Shown here: in pieces, positions 52,590-60,257 of the stretch | How the letters are laid out: each line of letters opens with the position of its first letter | How positions within the stretch are numbered: the stretch's first letter is position 1 | Assembly: GCA_038533155.1 (NCBI GenBank) | Contig: JBCAZH010000001.1 | Coordinates: forward strand, 1 to 64,000 | DNA: 64,000 nt | Direction: 5' to 3' | From: CALBPI01 sp038533155 | GTDB taxonomy: Bacteria > Pseudomonadota > Gammaproteobacteria > Steroidobacterales > Woeseiaceae | The notes under the pieces: generated by a model | What the model was told of the DNA's origin: nothing | Database searches by the model: none | The model's input: the letters and a program-made list of their open reading frames with translations, nothing else | Translations under genes and position numbers: made by a program

Positions 52590-54170
52590 TCAGGTCGCAT
52601 CTAAAATCGCCATGGCCGCATTGTGTCCGGGGATGCCGGTGACGCCACCCCCCGGGTGCGCACCAGCGCCGCAGAGATAGAGCCCTTGCACAGGCATCGC
52701 ATAGCGAGCCATCCCGATCGCAGGGCGGGCACTGTAAAGCTGTGACAGTGACAACGCACCATGGAAGATATCGCCGCCGGTTAGACCAAGCTCGACCTCT
52801 AAGTCTTGTGGCGTCAGGACTCGTCTGGCAATGACGAGTTTCGCGAACCCAGGCGCGTAACGCTCGACCGTATCGATCATGAGGTCGGCCACTGTTTCCC
52901 GATAGTCGGCCCATGATCGACCTTTGGACAATCGCGGTGCGACGTGCTGGCAAAACAGACTCGCGACGTGTTGCCCAGGCGGCGCCAGCGTGTTGTCCAG
53001 GGTAGACGGGATGAGCATCTCCACCACAGGTTCACGCGACCAACCGTCGCTTCTTGCGTCGCGGTAGGCGCGATCCATGTAATCGAGAGTGGGCGCAATG
53101 ATGATGCCGCTCGACAAATAGTCCTCGCCCTCTGGGTGCGCTGCGAACTCTGGCAGTCCGGATAGTGCGACGTTCATTCGGAACGTACCGGAGCCATAGC
53201 GAGTACGTTCAATTCTTTCTCTATGCACGGCGTCGATCTGGTCGTCAGAGACAAGATCCAGCAATAGGTGTTTCGGTGTGCAATTGGCAGCGACGACAGG
53301 CGCACGAATATGTTCGCCGCTGTGTGTGATCACACCGTCCACACGACCCCGAGTCGTGCTGACTCTGTCGACCGCGCAATTGCAACGGATTTCGGCGCCT
53401 GCTCTTCGCGCGGCGTCGGCGATGGCTTCACTGATAGACCCCATGCCGCCGATCGCATGCCCCCATGCGCCCGATTTGCCGTTCACCTCGCCGAACACGT
53501 GGTGCAACAGGACATAACCGCTACCCGCGTCGTACGGAGACGCAAAGTTACCGACGATCGCGTCGAAACCGAACAACGCGCGGATGTGCGGATTCTCGAA
53601 CCAATGCGCCAGGATCTCTGCGGCGCTTCGAGTGAACAATTCGAATAACGCCTCGTGTGCGGCGCTGTTGTGTTTGCGAAGTCGATTCGCGAGGAGACCA
53701 CTCTGCCACCATTGCGCGAGTCCGCCGCCAATGTCCGGTGGACGGCGTAGCAGTTCGCCGCGCAGTATGTTGGCAGCGCCCTCCAGCCATGCGTAATAGT
53801 CCTCAAGGCGTTCAGCGTCACGCGCGCTGTGACGTGCGAAACGGGATTTTGTTTCGTGCAAGTCCTTGCCCGACGCAAGAAAGTCGCCGTCAGGTAACGG
53901 TAAGAAATTTCCGAAAGGTCGTTCGACAATATCGAGGCCATGTGACTTCAAGGCGAGGTCTTCGATGACCTTGGGGTGCAACAAGCTGACAGTGTAGCTC
54001 GCCAACGAATTGCGAAAGCCCGGATGAAACGTCTCGGTAACCGCAGCGCCGCCAACGACCGGTCGCCGTTCCAAAACCAGCACACGCCGATCAGATTTCG
54101 CGAGATAAGCAGCGGTGGTCAATCCGTTGTGACCGGCGCCGATCACAATCACATCAAACTCGGTCACCAT
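52590..54170 (-). CDS. FAD-dependent phytoene desaturase-like oxidoreductase
   Basis: About 526 residues. N-terminal Rossmann FAD motif VIVIGAGHNGLTTAAYLAKS followed by VLVLERRPVVGGAA. The C-terminal FAD segment is GLYLCGAGAHPGGGVTGIPGHNAA, as in the carotenoid desaturase/PYROXD2-like subgroup of amine-oxidase-type flavoproteins. The substrate is unknown. There is no crtB or crtE gene in the window, so a carotenoid role is not supported. I chose the ATG at 54170 over an upstream ATG that adds a non-family N-terminus. Confidence 0.88.
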   Translation of the reverse strand: MVTEFDVIVIGAGHNGLTTAAYLAKSDRRVLVLERRPVVGGAAVTETFHPGFRNSLASYTVSLLHPKVIEDLALKSHGLDIVERPFGNFLPLPDGDFLASGKDLHETKSRFARHSARDAERLEDYYAWLEGAANILRGELLRRPPDIGGGLAQWWQSGLLANRLRKHNSAAHEALFELFTRSAAEILAHWFENPHIRALFGFDAIVGNFASPYDAGSGYVLLHHVFGEVNGKSGAWGHAIGGMGSISEAIADAARRAGAEIRCNCAVDRVSTTRGRVDGVITHSGEHIRAPVVAANCTPKHLLLDLVSDDQIDAVHRERIERTRYGSGTFRMNVALSGLPEFAAHPEGEDYLSSGIIIAPTLDYMDRAYRDARSDGWSREPVVEMLIPSTLDNTLAPPGQHVASLFCQHVAPRLSKGRSWADYRETVADLMIDTVERYAPGFAKLVIARRVLTPQDLEVELGLTGGDIFHGALSLSQLYSARPAIGMARYAMPVQGLYLCGAGAHPGGGVTGIPGHNAAMAILDAT

Positions 54171-54302
54171 AACGCTCGTTATCCCAGTAAATAGCCGAAA
54201 AAATCGCAAAATTCGGAGATAAATCTCGGATTCGCGGCAGTCAGTGCTTTATAGTCGTAAAGAAACCAAGGAATGGTGCCACGCAAGGGATTCAGACGAT
54301 AC

Positions 54303-55580
54303 ATGGAATCTTCTGTCCACAAAGAACTCGCCCCCGTCTCCACGCAGCGGTTGGAGTTAGGGATGTTTGTGGCTGATTTGGATTGCCCGTGGTCCGAAAC
54401 ACCGTTTCGCTTTCAAGGTTTCGAGATTCTATCCCGCTCCGAAATCGAACTACTGCAAAAATACTGTACGACAGTATTTATCGATCCTCATTTCGTAAGC
54501 ACCGTCACGTTGACTCGCGAGTCGATGCCAGACTTTTCGACAACCGACTCTACCGAGGTCGTTGAGAGTAAGCGTCTCGCCCTTCGCGAGTTACTCACCG
54601 ACAGTGAGCCACACGTCTACTCGCGACAATCCGATTCACGCGTGGATTTCTCGGCTGCACAAACCGCCTATGAGCACGCGAGCGAACAACGCGAAAAGTT
54701 GCTCGCGGCACTTCGTGCGAAGAAACCGGTTCGCGCCGCACACTGCCGCGGCGTTGTAGAGTCGATTGCAGTGCGTGCTTCCGATGACCCGGATGCAATG
54801 ATCCGCGCGGCGATGCTGAGCAAGCGGGGTGATCGCGCAACCGATCGAAGCGTGTCGACGGCGGTGTGGTGCGCAGTCTTTGCACGCTACTTGGAATTAC
54901 CACCGCAGATGATGGTGGATCTCGCCGTGGGTGGTTTGTTGCTGGACATCGGTATGCAAAAGCTCGCGCCATCGCTACTCGATGAGACGACGAGCTACGG
55001 CAAACGACAACAGCTAGCGATGCAGGCTCACGTGACCTTAGGTCGAGAGATGCTGGAAGGCATTTCTAATCTGCCAAAGATTTGCGTGGACATGGTGGTG
55101 CAACATCACGTGCGGCCGAAGGGTGGTGGATACCCGCTCGGTGGCGCCGAAGGGCAGCGCAGTGCAGCGGGCATTCTGGCCGGTGTTGTCGATCAGTTTG
55201 ATGGCATGATCACGGGCAATTCACGGCGCCCCCCAATGGCACCCTCCGAGGCGCTCGGTACGGTATCGCTCGCGTCGGAAGCGAGTCCACTAGACACCCT
55301 GGTCGCGGATCAATTCGTACAAGCGATCGGCAGATTTCCAAGCGGTAGTATCGTCGAGTTGAACAGCGGCGAAGTAGGCGTAGTCAGCGTTAGCGATCCT
55401 GACCGTCGCCTCCGCCCTACTCTGCATGTTGTGACTAAAGCCGATAAATCCCCGACCGCCGTCCGAGAGATTGCGTTGAAGTCTTTCCAGCGAGATCCCT
55501 CTAAGTCGAAGGCATTGTGGATTGTGCGGGGGCATCCGCCCGGCGCTTTTGGTATTGAACCCAAGGCTCTATTCGATTGA
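54303..55580 (+). CDS. DUF3391 / degenerate HD-GYP domain protein
   Basis: About 425 residues. An N-terminal DUF3391-like domain (LELGMFVADLDCPWSETPFRFQGFEI) is followed by an HD-GYP fold. HD-GYP enzymes hydrolyse cyclic di-GMP, but key residues are missing here. The usual LLHDIGK reads LLLDIGM, the HHExxDGxGYP motif reads HHVRPKGGGYP, and the first metal-ligand His position reads Asp. It is therefore probably inactive and may act as a binding or scaffold protein. The L,D-transpeptidase gene overlaps its stop. An upstream ATG at 54273 is an alternative start. Confidence 0.82.
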   Translation: MESSVHKELAPVSTQRLELGMFVADLDCPWSETPFRFQGFEILSRSEIELLQKYCTTVFIDPHFVSTVTLTRESMPDFSTTDSTEVVESKRLALRELLTDSEPHVYSRQSDSRVDFSAAQTAYEHASEQREKLLAALRAKKPVRAAHCRGVVESIAVRASDDPDAMIRAAMLSKRGDRATDRSVSTAVWCAVFARYLELPPQMMVDLAVGGLLLDIGMQKLAPSLLDETTSYGKRQQLAMQAHVTLGREMLEGISNLPKICVDMVVQHHVRPKGGGYPLGGAEGQRSAAGILAGVVDQFDGMITGNSRRPPMAPSEALGTVSLASEASPLDTLVADQFVQAIGRFPSGSIVELNSGEVGVVSVSDPDRRLRPTLHVVTKADKSPTAVREIALKSFQRDPSKSKALWIVRGHPPGAFGIEPKALFD

Positions 55581-56713
55581 TCCGGATCACGGCGCTCGCC
55601 TGCTTACTTGTTGCGTGGGTCGCGACAGCGACAGCGGACGAGGCCGTTTTGCAAGATGCGATGACCCGTGTTCTCGAGGGGCGTATGGATGAGGCCATCG
55701 AGCTGATCGATGGGCTCGACCGGTCGGACTCCGATTCCTTGGCAGAAAAACTCCACATCGAGCTTGCCGATATGCGGCGCGGTGGTTACGCGACCGAGGG
55801 CAATCGTGCGTACCCAGAATTGGCGCCACTTTGGCGCGACGCTCGCGAGGCTTTTGTCGAACGCCATCGGATTGACGACGGGCTCGTGCCCGACGTCGTT
55901 CTCGAGTTGCCGGCGGGGCTATCGCGCGTCATTGCCGTCGATCTCGGGCGACATGTCGCCTACCGTCTGGATCTCGATGCCCGTAAAGGCTGGCGGATCA
56001 GTGATGCCTACTACGTCTCCAGCGGTCGCGCTGGCCACGGAAAACGCCGGCGTGGTGATCGCCGCACGCCGCTCGGTGTGTATTTTCCTCTCGAGGCGTT
56101 GGATACACAGCGACTACCAGAGCGCTATGGCGCGCGCGCGATTACCTTGGACTATCCGAACGCATTGGATCGCGAGCAAGGTCGCACGGGCGATGGTATT
56201 TGGTTGCATGGGATCAACCGAGAGAACAATGTGCGACCTCCGCGCGACACAGACGGCTGCGTCGCGTTCGACAACGAGCGGATTGCCGAGCTGTCCGAAT
56301 CGCTGACGCTTTCGCACACGCCGGTGATCTTATCGTCGGGCCTACGATGGCGCTCGGCGTCCGTGCCGCCGGCCGAGTTGCAGGGGCTGAAATCGGCCAT
56401 CGGTGCGTGGGCCGACGCGTGGCAGCAGGCAGACTCGCGCACTTTTATCGGGTTCTATCCACCCAACTACACCCGATATGGTCGGCCAGCGGAACGCTGG
56501 CGAGCAGAGACCCTGGATGCCGTTGAGGCCACCGAATTCACAAAGGTTGGGATTGAGGAGCTCGCTGTCTTTCGTGCCGACGACGAAAGCAGTGTTTATC
56601 TGACGCGTTTTTACTTACGGCTCGAGGGTGTCGAAACCGTTAGGGTCTTGCGTCGGATTTATTGGCGAGACGGCCCTGCTGGCTGGGAAATCGTTGCCGA
56701 GCAGGGCCACTGA
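55577..56713 (+). CDS. L,D-transpeptidase (YkuD) with C-terminal Cds6/NTF2-like domain
   Basis: 378 residues. A signal peptide (ALACLLVAWVATATA), a helical N-terminal region, and a YkuD domain with RRTPLGVY and the catalytic H211 and C228 in HGINRENNVRPPRDTDGCV. The usual serine before GC is Thr-Asp. A C-terminal domain of about 110 residues (ALKSAIGAWADAWQQ onwards) fits the NTF2-like domain of Cds6-type L,D-transpeptidases. It acts on peptidoglycan in the periplasm. The start is TTG at 55577, overlapping the stop of the HD-GYP-like gene. Confidence 0.85.
   Translation: MIRITALACLLVAWVATATADEAVLQDAMTRVLEGRMDEAIELIDGLDRSDSDSLAEKLHIELADMRRGGYATEGNRAYPELAPLWRDAREAFVERHRIDDGLVPDVVLELPAGLSRVIAVDLGRHVAYRLDLDARKGWRISDAYYVSSGRAGHGKRRRGDRRTPLGVYFPLEALDTQRLPERYGARAITLDYPNALDREQGRTGDGIWLHGINRENNVRPPRDTDGCVAFDNERIAELSESLTLSHTPVILSSGLRWRSASVPPAELQGLKSAIGAWADAWQQADSRTFIGFYPPNYTRYGRPAERWRAETLDAVEATEFTKVGIEELAVFRADDESSVYLTRFYLRLEGVETVRVLRRIYWRDGPAGWEIVAEQGH
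56672..56708. repeat. Hairpin at the tail-to-tail junction of LDT and dsbA genes
   Basis: GGCCCTGCT (56672-56680) and AGCAGGGCC (56700-56708) form a 9-bp stem around a 19-base spacer containing a small GGC/GCC inner pair. It ends five bases before the L,D-transpeptidase stop. No T-tract follows on either strand, so it could shield both mRNA 3' ends but does not look like a classical terminator. Confidence 0.5.
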
Positions 56714-56718
56714 CGCGA

Positions 56719-57558
56719 CTATCTTTCGCTGGCGACGAGCTCGTCGATCACCGCGATCAATTCGGGCTTGCCGCCCGCTTGAACTTCGGAAGTCTTATAG
56801 CGGCCGTTGACAATCATCGTCGGCACACTCGCGATCTGGTAGGCCCGATTCAACGACTTCGCTTGTCTCAGTCGGGTGTTGACCTCAAAAGAATTCCAGC
56901 TGGCGTCAAATGTGTCTTCGTCGACACCGTACTGTTCCATCAACGCTTTGATTTCGCGCTCAGTCCGCAGCATTTTGCGGTTCAGGTGGATTTCATCGAA
57001 AACGGCTTGATGGATCTTGTCCTTGTCTTCAACGGCGTCGGTGCCCGCGAGCGCTTCGATCGTGTAGAACAGCTGTGCGTGCGTCTCGAGCAACGGGTTC
57101 CAGACAGCCGGCATCTTCACGAATTCAACGTCAGCCGGCAGATCACTGGACCACCGCTTGAGTGTCGGCTCAAGGTTGTAACAATGATTGCAGCCGTACC
57201 AGAACACCTCCGCAACCTCGATCGCGTCGGTGCCAGACACCGTTGCTTTAGACGGTTGAAAGCGATCGAAATGTTCTCCGGCGCGGAATCGCTGCGGTGC
57301 GCTGGGCGTTGTTTCCTGTGCCATTCGAAGCGTGACTTCGCGTGCTTCGGCTTCGGCGTCAAAGCTACCGTCCGACTCCTCGACCGCTGCAAGTTCATCA
57401 CTCGGCTCGGTTTGCGCCGTCGTGGCTGGTTGGTCCGCGACCTCGGTCGGTGTGGTTTGTGTCTCTACACTCGCGGCCGGTGTCGGCTCATCCGAACCGC
57501 ATGCCGACAGCGTCAGCGCGAGGAAAAGTGTGACAAACAACGATTTCGACGCTCGCAT
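56719..57558 (-). CDS. dsbA: DsbA-family thiol:disulfide oxidoreductase, lipoprotein
   Basis: 279 residues. The signal ends in a lipobox (LALTLSACGSDE), a Thr/Glu/Ala-rich linker follows (residues about 20-85), and then a DsbA fold with the redox motif CNHC in EVFWYGCNHCYNLEP and the cis-proline in IASVPTMIVNGRY. It oxidises cysteines of secreted proteins. The lipid anchor and long linker differ from the usual soluble DsbA. The GS after the cysteine suggests outer-membrane sorting. It lies downstream of cytochrome c4 as in Pseudomonas. Confidence 0.92.
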   Translation of the reverse strand: MRASKSLFVTLFLALTLSACGSDEPTPAASVETQTTPTEVADQPATTAQTEPSDELAAVEESDGSFDAEAEAREVTLRMAQETTPSAPQRFRAGEHFDRFQPSKATVSGTDAIEVAEVFWYGCNHCYNLEPTLKRWSSDLPADVEFVKMPAVWNPLLETHAQLFYTIEALAGTDAVEDKDKIHQAVFDEIHLNRKMLRTEREIKALMEQYGVDEDTFDASWNSFEVNTRLRQAKSLNRAYQIASVPTMIVNGRYKTSEVQAGGKPELIAVIDELVASER

Positions 57559-57584
57559 AGCGTTACTCCGTCAGACTAATTCGA

Positions 57585-58238
57585 CTAGTTGAGGCCTTGC
57601 AGGTAGGAGGCCAACGCGTCAATTTCAGCAGGCTCCAACTTCAAAGCGATAGTGGTCATGATGTTTTGTGTATCGACATTCGAGCGCTTTTCATCATCGT
57701 CAGCATACGCCCGAAGACTGATGGCCGTGTAGGTCGCGTGTTGGCCACCAATGACCGGATAAGGGACGCCCGGATTACCGTCGCCCCCAGGCCCGTGGCA
57801 GGCGATGCACGCTGGAATGCCGCGCTCGTCGTCACCGCCACGATACAGCCGACGTGCAACATCGGTCGTGGCTGGGTCTGCCACCTCGCGAACCACCGGT
57901 GTTTGCGAGGAGAAGTAGGCGGCCAGATCTTTCATGTCTTGTTCAGACAGTCCCGCCGCCTGCGAGTTCATCAACACATTGTTGCGTTCACCGGCTTTGA
58001 AGTACTCAAGCTGCTGCACAATGTAGTTCTCGTGCTGGCCAGCAAGGCTAGGCCACTGTGGATTGAGACTGTTGCCATCAGCGCCGTGGCACGCAGCACA
58101 AGTGGTCGACTTAGCTTTTCCGGCATCGGGATCCCCGTGGGCTCCACCGTCCTCAGCCATCGTAGGGGCTGACGCGAGGCCGAATGCCATGAGCGCCGCT
58201 GCGCAAATGCGCGCGTCGAATAAATCTCTAAGGTTCAA
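57585..58238 (-). CDS. Diheme cytochrome c4
   Basis: About 217 residues. A signal peptide (ICAAALMAFGLASAPTMA) is followed by two cytochrome c domains with CAACH and CIACH heme-binding sites, each followed by a methionine ligand region (LMNSQAAG and MTTIALKL). Cytochrome c4 donates electrons to terminal oxidases in the periplasm, which fits the aa3 oxidase of this window. I chose the TTG at 58238, which has AGAGGA seven bases upstream and starts just before the signal peptide. Confidence 0.93.
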   Translation of the reverse strand: MNLRDLFDARICAAALMAFGLASAPTMAEDGGAHGDPDAGKAKSTTCAACHGADGNSLNPQWPSLAGQHENYIVQQLEYFKAGERNNVLMNSQAAGLSEQDMKDLAAYFSSQTPVVREVADPATTDVARRLYRGGDDERGIPACIACHGPGGDGNPGVPYPVIGGQHATYTAISLRAYADDDEKRSNVDTQNIMTTIALKLEPAEIDALASYLQGLN

Positions 58239-58344
58239 TGCTTTATCCTCTTGCCGAAGTCGGGCGGCGGATGCCCGTGTTAACCTTGCGGAGCCCGCCA
58301 TTATACACCTATAGCGGCCAACCAGCATTTCTCTGAGGCCTCAA

Positions 58345-58938
58345 ATGTCCGTCTTTCCGAAAGCCCGTTTTTTGCTCAGCGCCAACGCCGCCGACCAATT
58401 TGTGCCAGATGCCGGGTCCGAAGTCGCGTTTGCTGGCCGTTCGAACGCCGGCAAGTCAAGTGCGATCAATCAGCTGGTGAATCGGCGCCAATTTGCTCGG
58501 GTTTCGAAGACCCCCGGTCGCACACAGCTCATCAATTTCTTTGCGCTGACCGAGGCCTGTCGACTGGTTGATCTGCCTGGTTATGGATTCGCTCGTGTGT
58601 CGAAACAGATGCGCGATCACTGGCAGGTGCTGATGTCGAGTTATTTCGAGCAGAGACAGTCACTTACCGGGCTTTTTATCATTGTCGACATCCGCCGAGG
58701 CCTGCTCGATTTCGATCGAATGATGCTCGAATATGCTGAGAATTTGGAAATACCGGCGCACGTCTTGTTGACCAAATCGGACAAACTCAAGCGCGGTGCG
58801 GCGAAGACGGCGCAATTGACAGCGGCCAAGGAATTGGGTGATCGGGCGAGTGTGCAGCTGTTTTCGTCGTTGTCTGGACAGGGCTGCGAGGCAGCCCGGG
58901 ATCGCCTCAAAACGATGTTAAGCCTGGCAAACGGTTAG
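58345..58938 (+). CDS. engB: Ribosome biogenesis GTPase EngB/YihA
   Basis: 197 residues. G1 GRSNAGKSSAINQL, G3 DLPGYGFARV, G4 TKSDKLKRG and G5 SSLSGQG are intact. EngB is an essential GTPase acting in 50S assembly in many bacteria. It is divergent from cytochrome c4. In E. coli and Pseudomonas engB lies next to polA with a small RNA between; here three extra genes intervene. Its stop overlaps the sigma factor stop by four bases. Confidence 0.96.
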   Translation: MSVFPKARFLLSANAADQFVPDAGSEVAFAGRSNAGKSSAINQLVNRRQFARVSKTPGRTQLINFFALTEACRLVDLPGYGFARVSKQMRDHWQVLMSSYFEQRQSLTGLFIIVDIRRGLLDFDRMMLEYAENLEIPAHVLLTKSDKLKRGAAKTAQLTAAKELGDRASVQLFSSLSGQGCEAARDRLKTMLSLANG

Positions 58939-59504
58939 CCTGTCGCGCCCTGGTCGAGCATTTCCGCCAGCCACTTTCGAGCTTCCGCCCACTCTCGCCG
59001 AACAGTACGGACCGAAATTCCGTATAAGTAGGCCGTCTCTTCTTCAGTCATTCCCGCAAAATAACGGGCGTCCACGATATGCATCCAGCGCTCGCGATAC
59101 TGACCTAACCGCCCCATTAGCTCTGAGATCAGCACAATTTGCTCCGGTGTCTCGCTGAAGCCCGGCAGCATATCTTCCACGGCATCGAGCGGGACGTCCC
59201 GCTGCGCACCGCCGCGCTTCTCGCTGATTCTTCGGCGGGCGTGGTCGACGATAACGTGGCGCATTGCGAGCGAAGCGGTGCGTTGGAAATGCTGAGTCGA
59301 TTCGTACCCTGATTGGCGACCGAGCTTGAGATAGCTCTCATGAAGAAGGTCGACCGTGTTCATGGTGTCCAACTGCGCCCGGCGGCGTCGGGCTCGGGCA
59401 ATGTTCAAGAGCGCGTCATAATTCTCGCGGAACAGCTTGTCTGCCAACTCGCGGTCACTTCGCGTGTAGTCCGTTTGCGTAATGTCCTCAAACTCTTCGC
59501 TCAC
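58935..59504 (-). CDS. ECF-type sigma factor (ECF43/STK-associated like)
   Basis: 189 residues with two sigma-70 regions: region 2 (ELADKLFRENYDALLNIARARRRR ... DLLHESYLKL) and region 4 (GMTEEETAYLYGISVRTVRREWAEARKWL). This layout, with a basic run after LLNIA, fits sigma factors that occur beside Ser/Thr kinases (ECF43-type, TIGR02999-like). No anti-sigma factor is near, so activity may be set by kinase phosphorylation, as proposed for this group; that is inference here. It is divergent from the secreted repeat protein gene. Confidence 0.87.
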   Translation of the reverse strand: MSEEFEDITQTDYTRSDRELADKLFRENYDALLNIARARRRRAQLDTMNTVDLLHESYLKLGRQSGYESTQHFQRTASLAMRHVIVDHARRRISEKRGGAQRDVPLDAVEDMLPGFSETPEQIVLISELMGRLGQYRERWMHIVDARYFAGMTEEETAYLYGISVRTVRREWAEARKWLAEMLDQGATG

Positions 59505-59630
59505 CGGTATGGATTTCCTGTCACGCGGTACTCAAGGGTTCGCCAAACGCACCCAGGCTGTCAACCACCGGTCGTTTTTTGGCCGGTTAGCCGGCTCTCT
59601 TGCGTTGTTCTGGGTGAGAGTCACTAATTC

Positions 59631-60248
59631 ATGAGAATCACCATGCGAATACTCAAGACAGTTTTGATGGGTTTTCTGATCATCGGTGCCGGCCAAGCGC
59701 TGGCCGAGGACAGCAGCTCCCGCCAACCGGTCATTCAGGTTGTTGTGAATGGCAGCACATTGGATCGGCAAGAGGTCAACGCGCTGATTTCCTTGTACGG
59801 CACCGTGCAGCCTGGGCGCTACTGGTATGACGCGGTATCCGGCCTGTACGGCATGGAGAGTGGTCCGCCGGCCGGTCAACTGCATCCTGGTTTGAACCTC
59901 GGTGGGCCCCTGAGCGCTTCGGCGTCTGGAGGCGGCTCCGGTCGGATGACGGGCGTGTTCATCAACGGTCGTGAGATACATCCTATGGAGTACCTGTTCT
60001 ATCAGCAATTGTTTGGACGAGTTATGCCCGGTCGCTTCTGGATGAACGCACAAGGCATGGGCGGCTATGAGGGTGGTCCGGCGATGTTCAATGTCCAACA
60101 GGCACTGGCTCAGGCAAATCGCCGTGGTGGCGGCGGAGGATCGCATTACATGGAATGGATCGGCGGGAAGCCGGGAACCCACGTAGGCACCGCTTCAGAT
60201 GGATGCACTTACGTGGTTCAAGGAGACTACTCCGCCGAATCCTGCTGA
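59631..60248 (+). CDS. Secreted protein with two copies of a ~45-residue module
   Basis: 205 residues. A signal peptide ends GQALA. Two related modules follow: VVVNGSTLDRQEVNAL to PGRYWYDAVSGLYGMESGP (residues 37-80) and VFINGREIHPMEYLFY to PGRFWMNAQGMGGYEGGP (109-150). The spacing from NG to PGR is 21 residues in both. The C-terminal part holds two cysteines (192, 205). I do not recognise its function. It is divergent from the sigma factor gene and convergent with the kinase gene, so it may be a target or sensor of that system. ATG 59643 is an alternative start. Confidence 0.8.
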   Translation: MRITMRILKTVLMGFLIIGAGQALAEDSSSRQPVIQVVVNGSTLDRQEVNALISLYGTVQPGRYWYDAVSGLYGMESGPPAGQLHPGLNLGGPLSASASGGGSGRMTGVFINGREIHPMEYLFYQQLFGRVMPGRFWMNAQGMGGYEGGPAMFNVQQALAQANRRGGGGGSHYMEWIGGKPGTHVGTASDGCTYVVQGDYSAESC

Positions 60249-60257
60249 TTGACGTCT

